DNA of 64,000 nucleotides from Marinobacter sp. AC-23. Its GTDB lineage: Bacteria; Pseudomonadota; Gammaproteobacteria; Pseudomonadales; Oleiphilaceae. Below the pieces are notes generated by a model, which saw nothing but the letters and a program-made list of their open reading frames with translations, did no database searches and had not been told where the DNA came from. Positions 63,868 through 64,000 of the stretch are shown here, piece after piece (the first letter of the stretch is position 1; each line of letters begins with the position of its first letter). The stretch is from positions 33,439 to 97,438 of the forward strand of contig NZ_MBPP01000025.1 of the NCBI RefSeq assembly GCF_001858325.1, given 5' to 3'. The position numbers and the translations under genes are program-made.

Positions 63868-64000
63868 GTGCAGCACCGCTCGTATCCAAGCCTCCTGAGT
63901 ATTCGCCCCAGAAAACCTCTGCCGGTGTGCGATAACCCAGCCGTTTTCGTGGCCGGTTATTCAGTTTGTTTACCGCTTGCCTGATGGCTTTTCTGGATAC
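63857..64000 (-). mobile_element. IS30-family transposase, C-terminal end, cut by window edge
   Basis: The minus strand encodes VSRKAIRQAVNKLNNRPRKR, then LGYRTPAEVFWGEYSGGLDT and SGAALNT with stop TGA at 63857-63859. NxRPRKxLGYRTPAEVF is the conserved C-terminal signature of IS30 transposases, after the DDE core. The rest of the element lies to the right of the window. Its outer inverted repeat should fall within about 63820-63856, inside the esterase gene, but I could not delimit it. Confidence 0.85.

Noticed and set aside
1..64000. Search for CRISPR arrays, tandem repeats, rRNA, prophage genes or defence-system genes
   Set aside because: No regularly spaced repeats, structural phage genes, restriction-modification, toxin-antitoxin or nuclease-helicase defence cassettes were recognised on either strand.

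Overview
The window reads as chromosomal DNA of a marine gammaproteobacterium, most likely Marinobacter or a close relative. This is inferred from the gene set: CbpA/CbpM, TrhO, a PBPRA1643-type SEC-C protein beside DUF3010, a DUF6160 protein, Kup, a polyhydroxyalkanoate (PHA) cluster and compatible-solute-type ABC transport. No rRNA, tRNA, CRISPR array or replication origin was found. The only mobile-element sequence is the 3' end of an IS30-type transposase at the right edge.

Layout. 1-2 kb: a broken zinc peptidase gene and a serine beta-lactamase-like esterase. 2-6 kb: a glycerate/sugar-acid cassette (CdaR-type activator, GntP permease, glycerate kinase) with a strong palindrome at the start of the cdaR-gntP gap. 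5.9-8.9 kb: an Ehu-like amino-acid/ectoine ABC transporter whose binding protein is convergent with its permease/ATPase operon. 9-13.5 kb: Kup and a large Hpt-REC-REC protein with degenerate GGDEF and EAL domains. 13.5-18.6 kb: a decayed stretch with gene remnants, a perfect 19-bp inverted repeat, a carboxymuconolactone decarboxylase-like protein, an MFS exporter, a headless HAD hydrolase, a LysR regulator and an aldo/keto reductase. 18.7-24 kb: zapE, then a four-gene polyamine-type ABC transporter. 24-25.4 kb: a PAS-PAS-GGDEF diguanylate cyclase. 25.4-29.4 kb: phaZ-phaB-phaC on the minus strand.

29.5-40.6 kb holds enzymes and transporters: an enolase-superfamily enzyme, a Kef-type antiporter, an MFS exporter, a flavin reductase, an MDR oxidoreductase, a DUF1206 protein, an alpha/beta hydrolase, a P450 and a LysR/quinone-reductase divergent pair. 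40.6-51 kb is mostly housekeeping or stress genes: SEC-C and DUF3010 proteins, YtoQ, a thioesterase, cbpA-cbpM, an MCP, nitronate monooxygenase, a DsbA-like protein, trhO and a DUF481 protein. 51-55 kb is an ATGA-coupled operon encoding a flippase-like membrane protein, an unusual fusion of a degenerate periplasmic phosphoesterase with a cytoplasmic GT4 glycosyltransferase, and a DUF523/DUF1722 protein. 56-62 kb carries a GntR regulator, gloA, a fully ATGA-coupled lutA-lutB-lutC-EamA operon and a ComEA-like protein. The last 1.5 kb has two very small membrane proteins and a secreted PHB-depolymerase-type esterase truncated beside the IS30-type sequence.

A striking global property is that about a dozen otherwise well-conserved genes between 1 and 36 kb are each interrupted by one or two frameshifts, and every one is repaired by adding a single base, often in a G/C or A run. 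This looks more like a deletion-biased sequencing or assembly error than true decay. The frameshifted genes are typed as pseudogene because that is how they read here, but many are probably functional in the organism. From 36 to 64 kb I saw no such lesion. The best candidate for something undescribed is the phosphoesterase-GT4 fusion operon at 51.9-55.2 kb.
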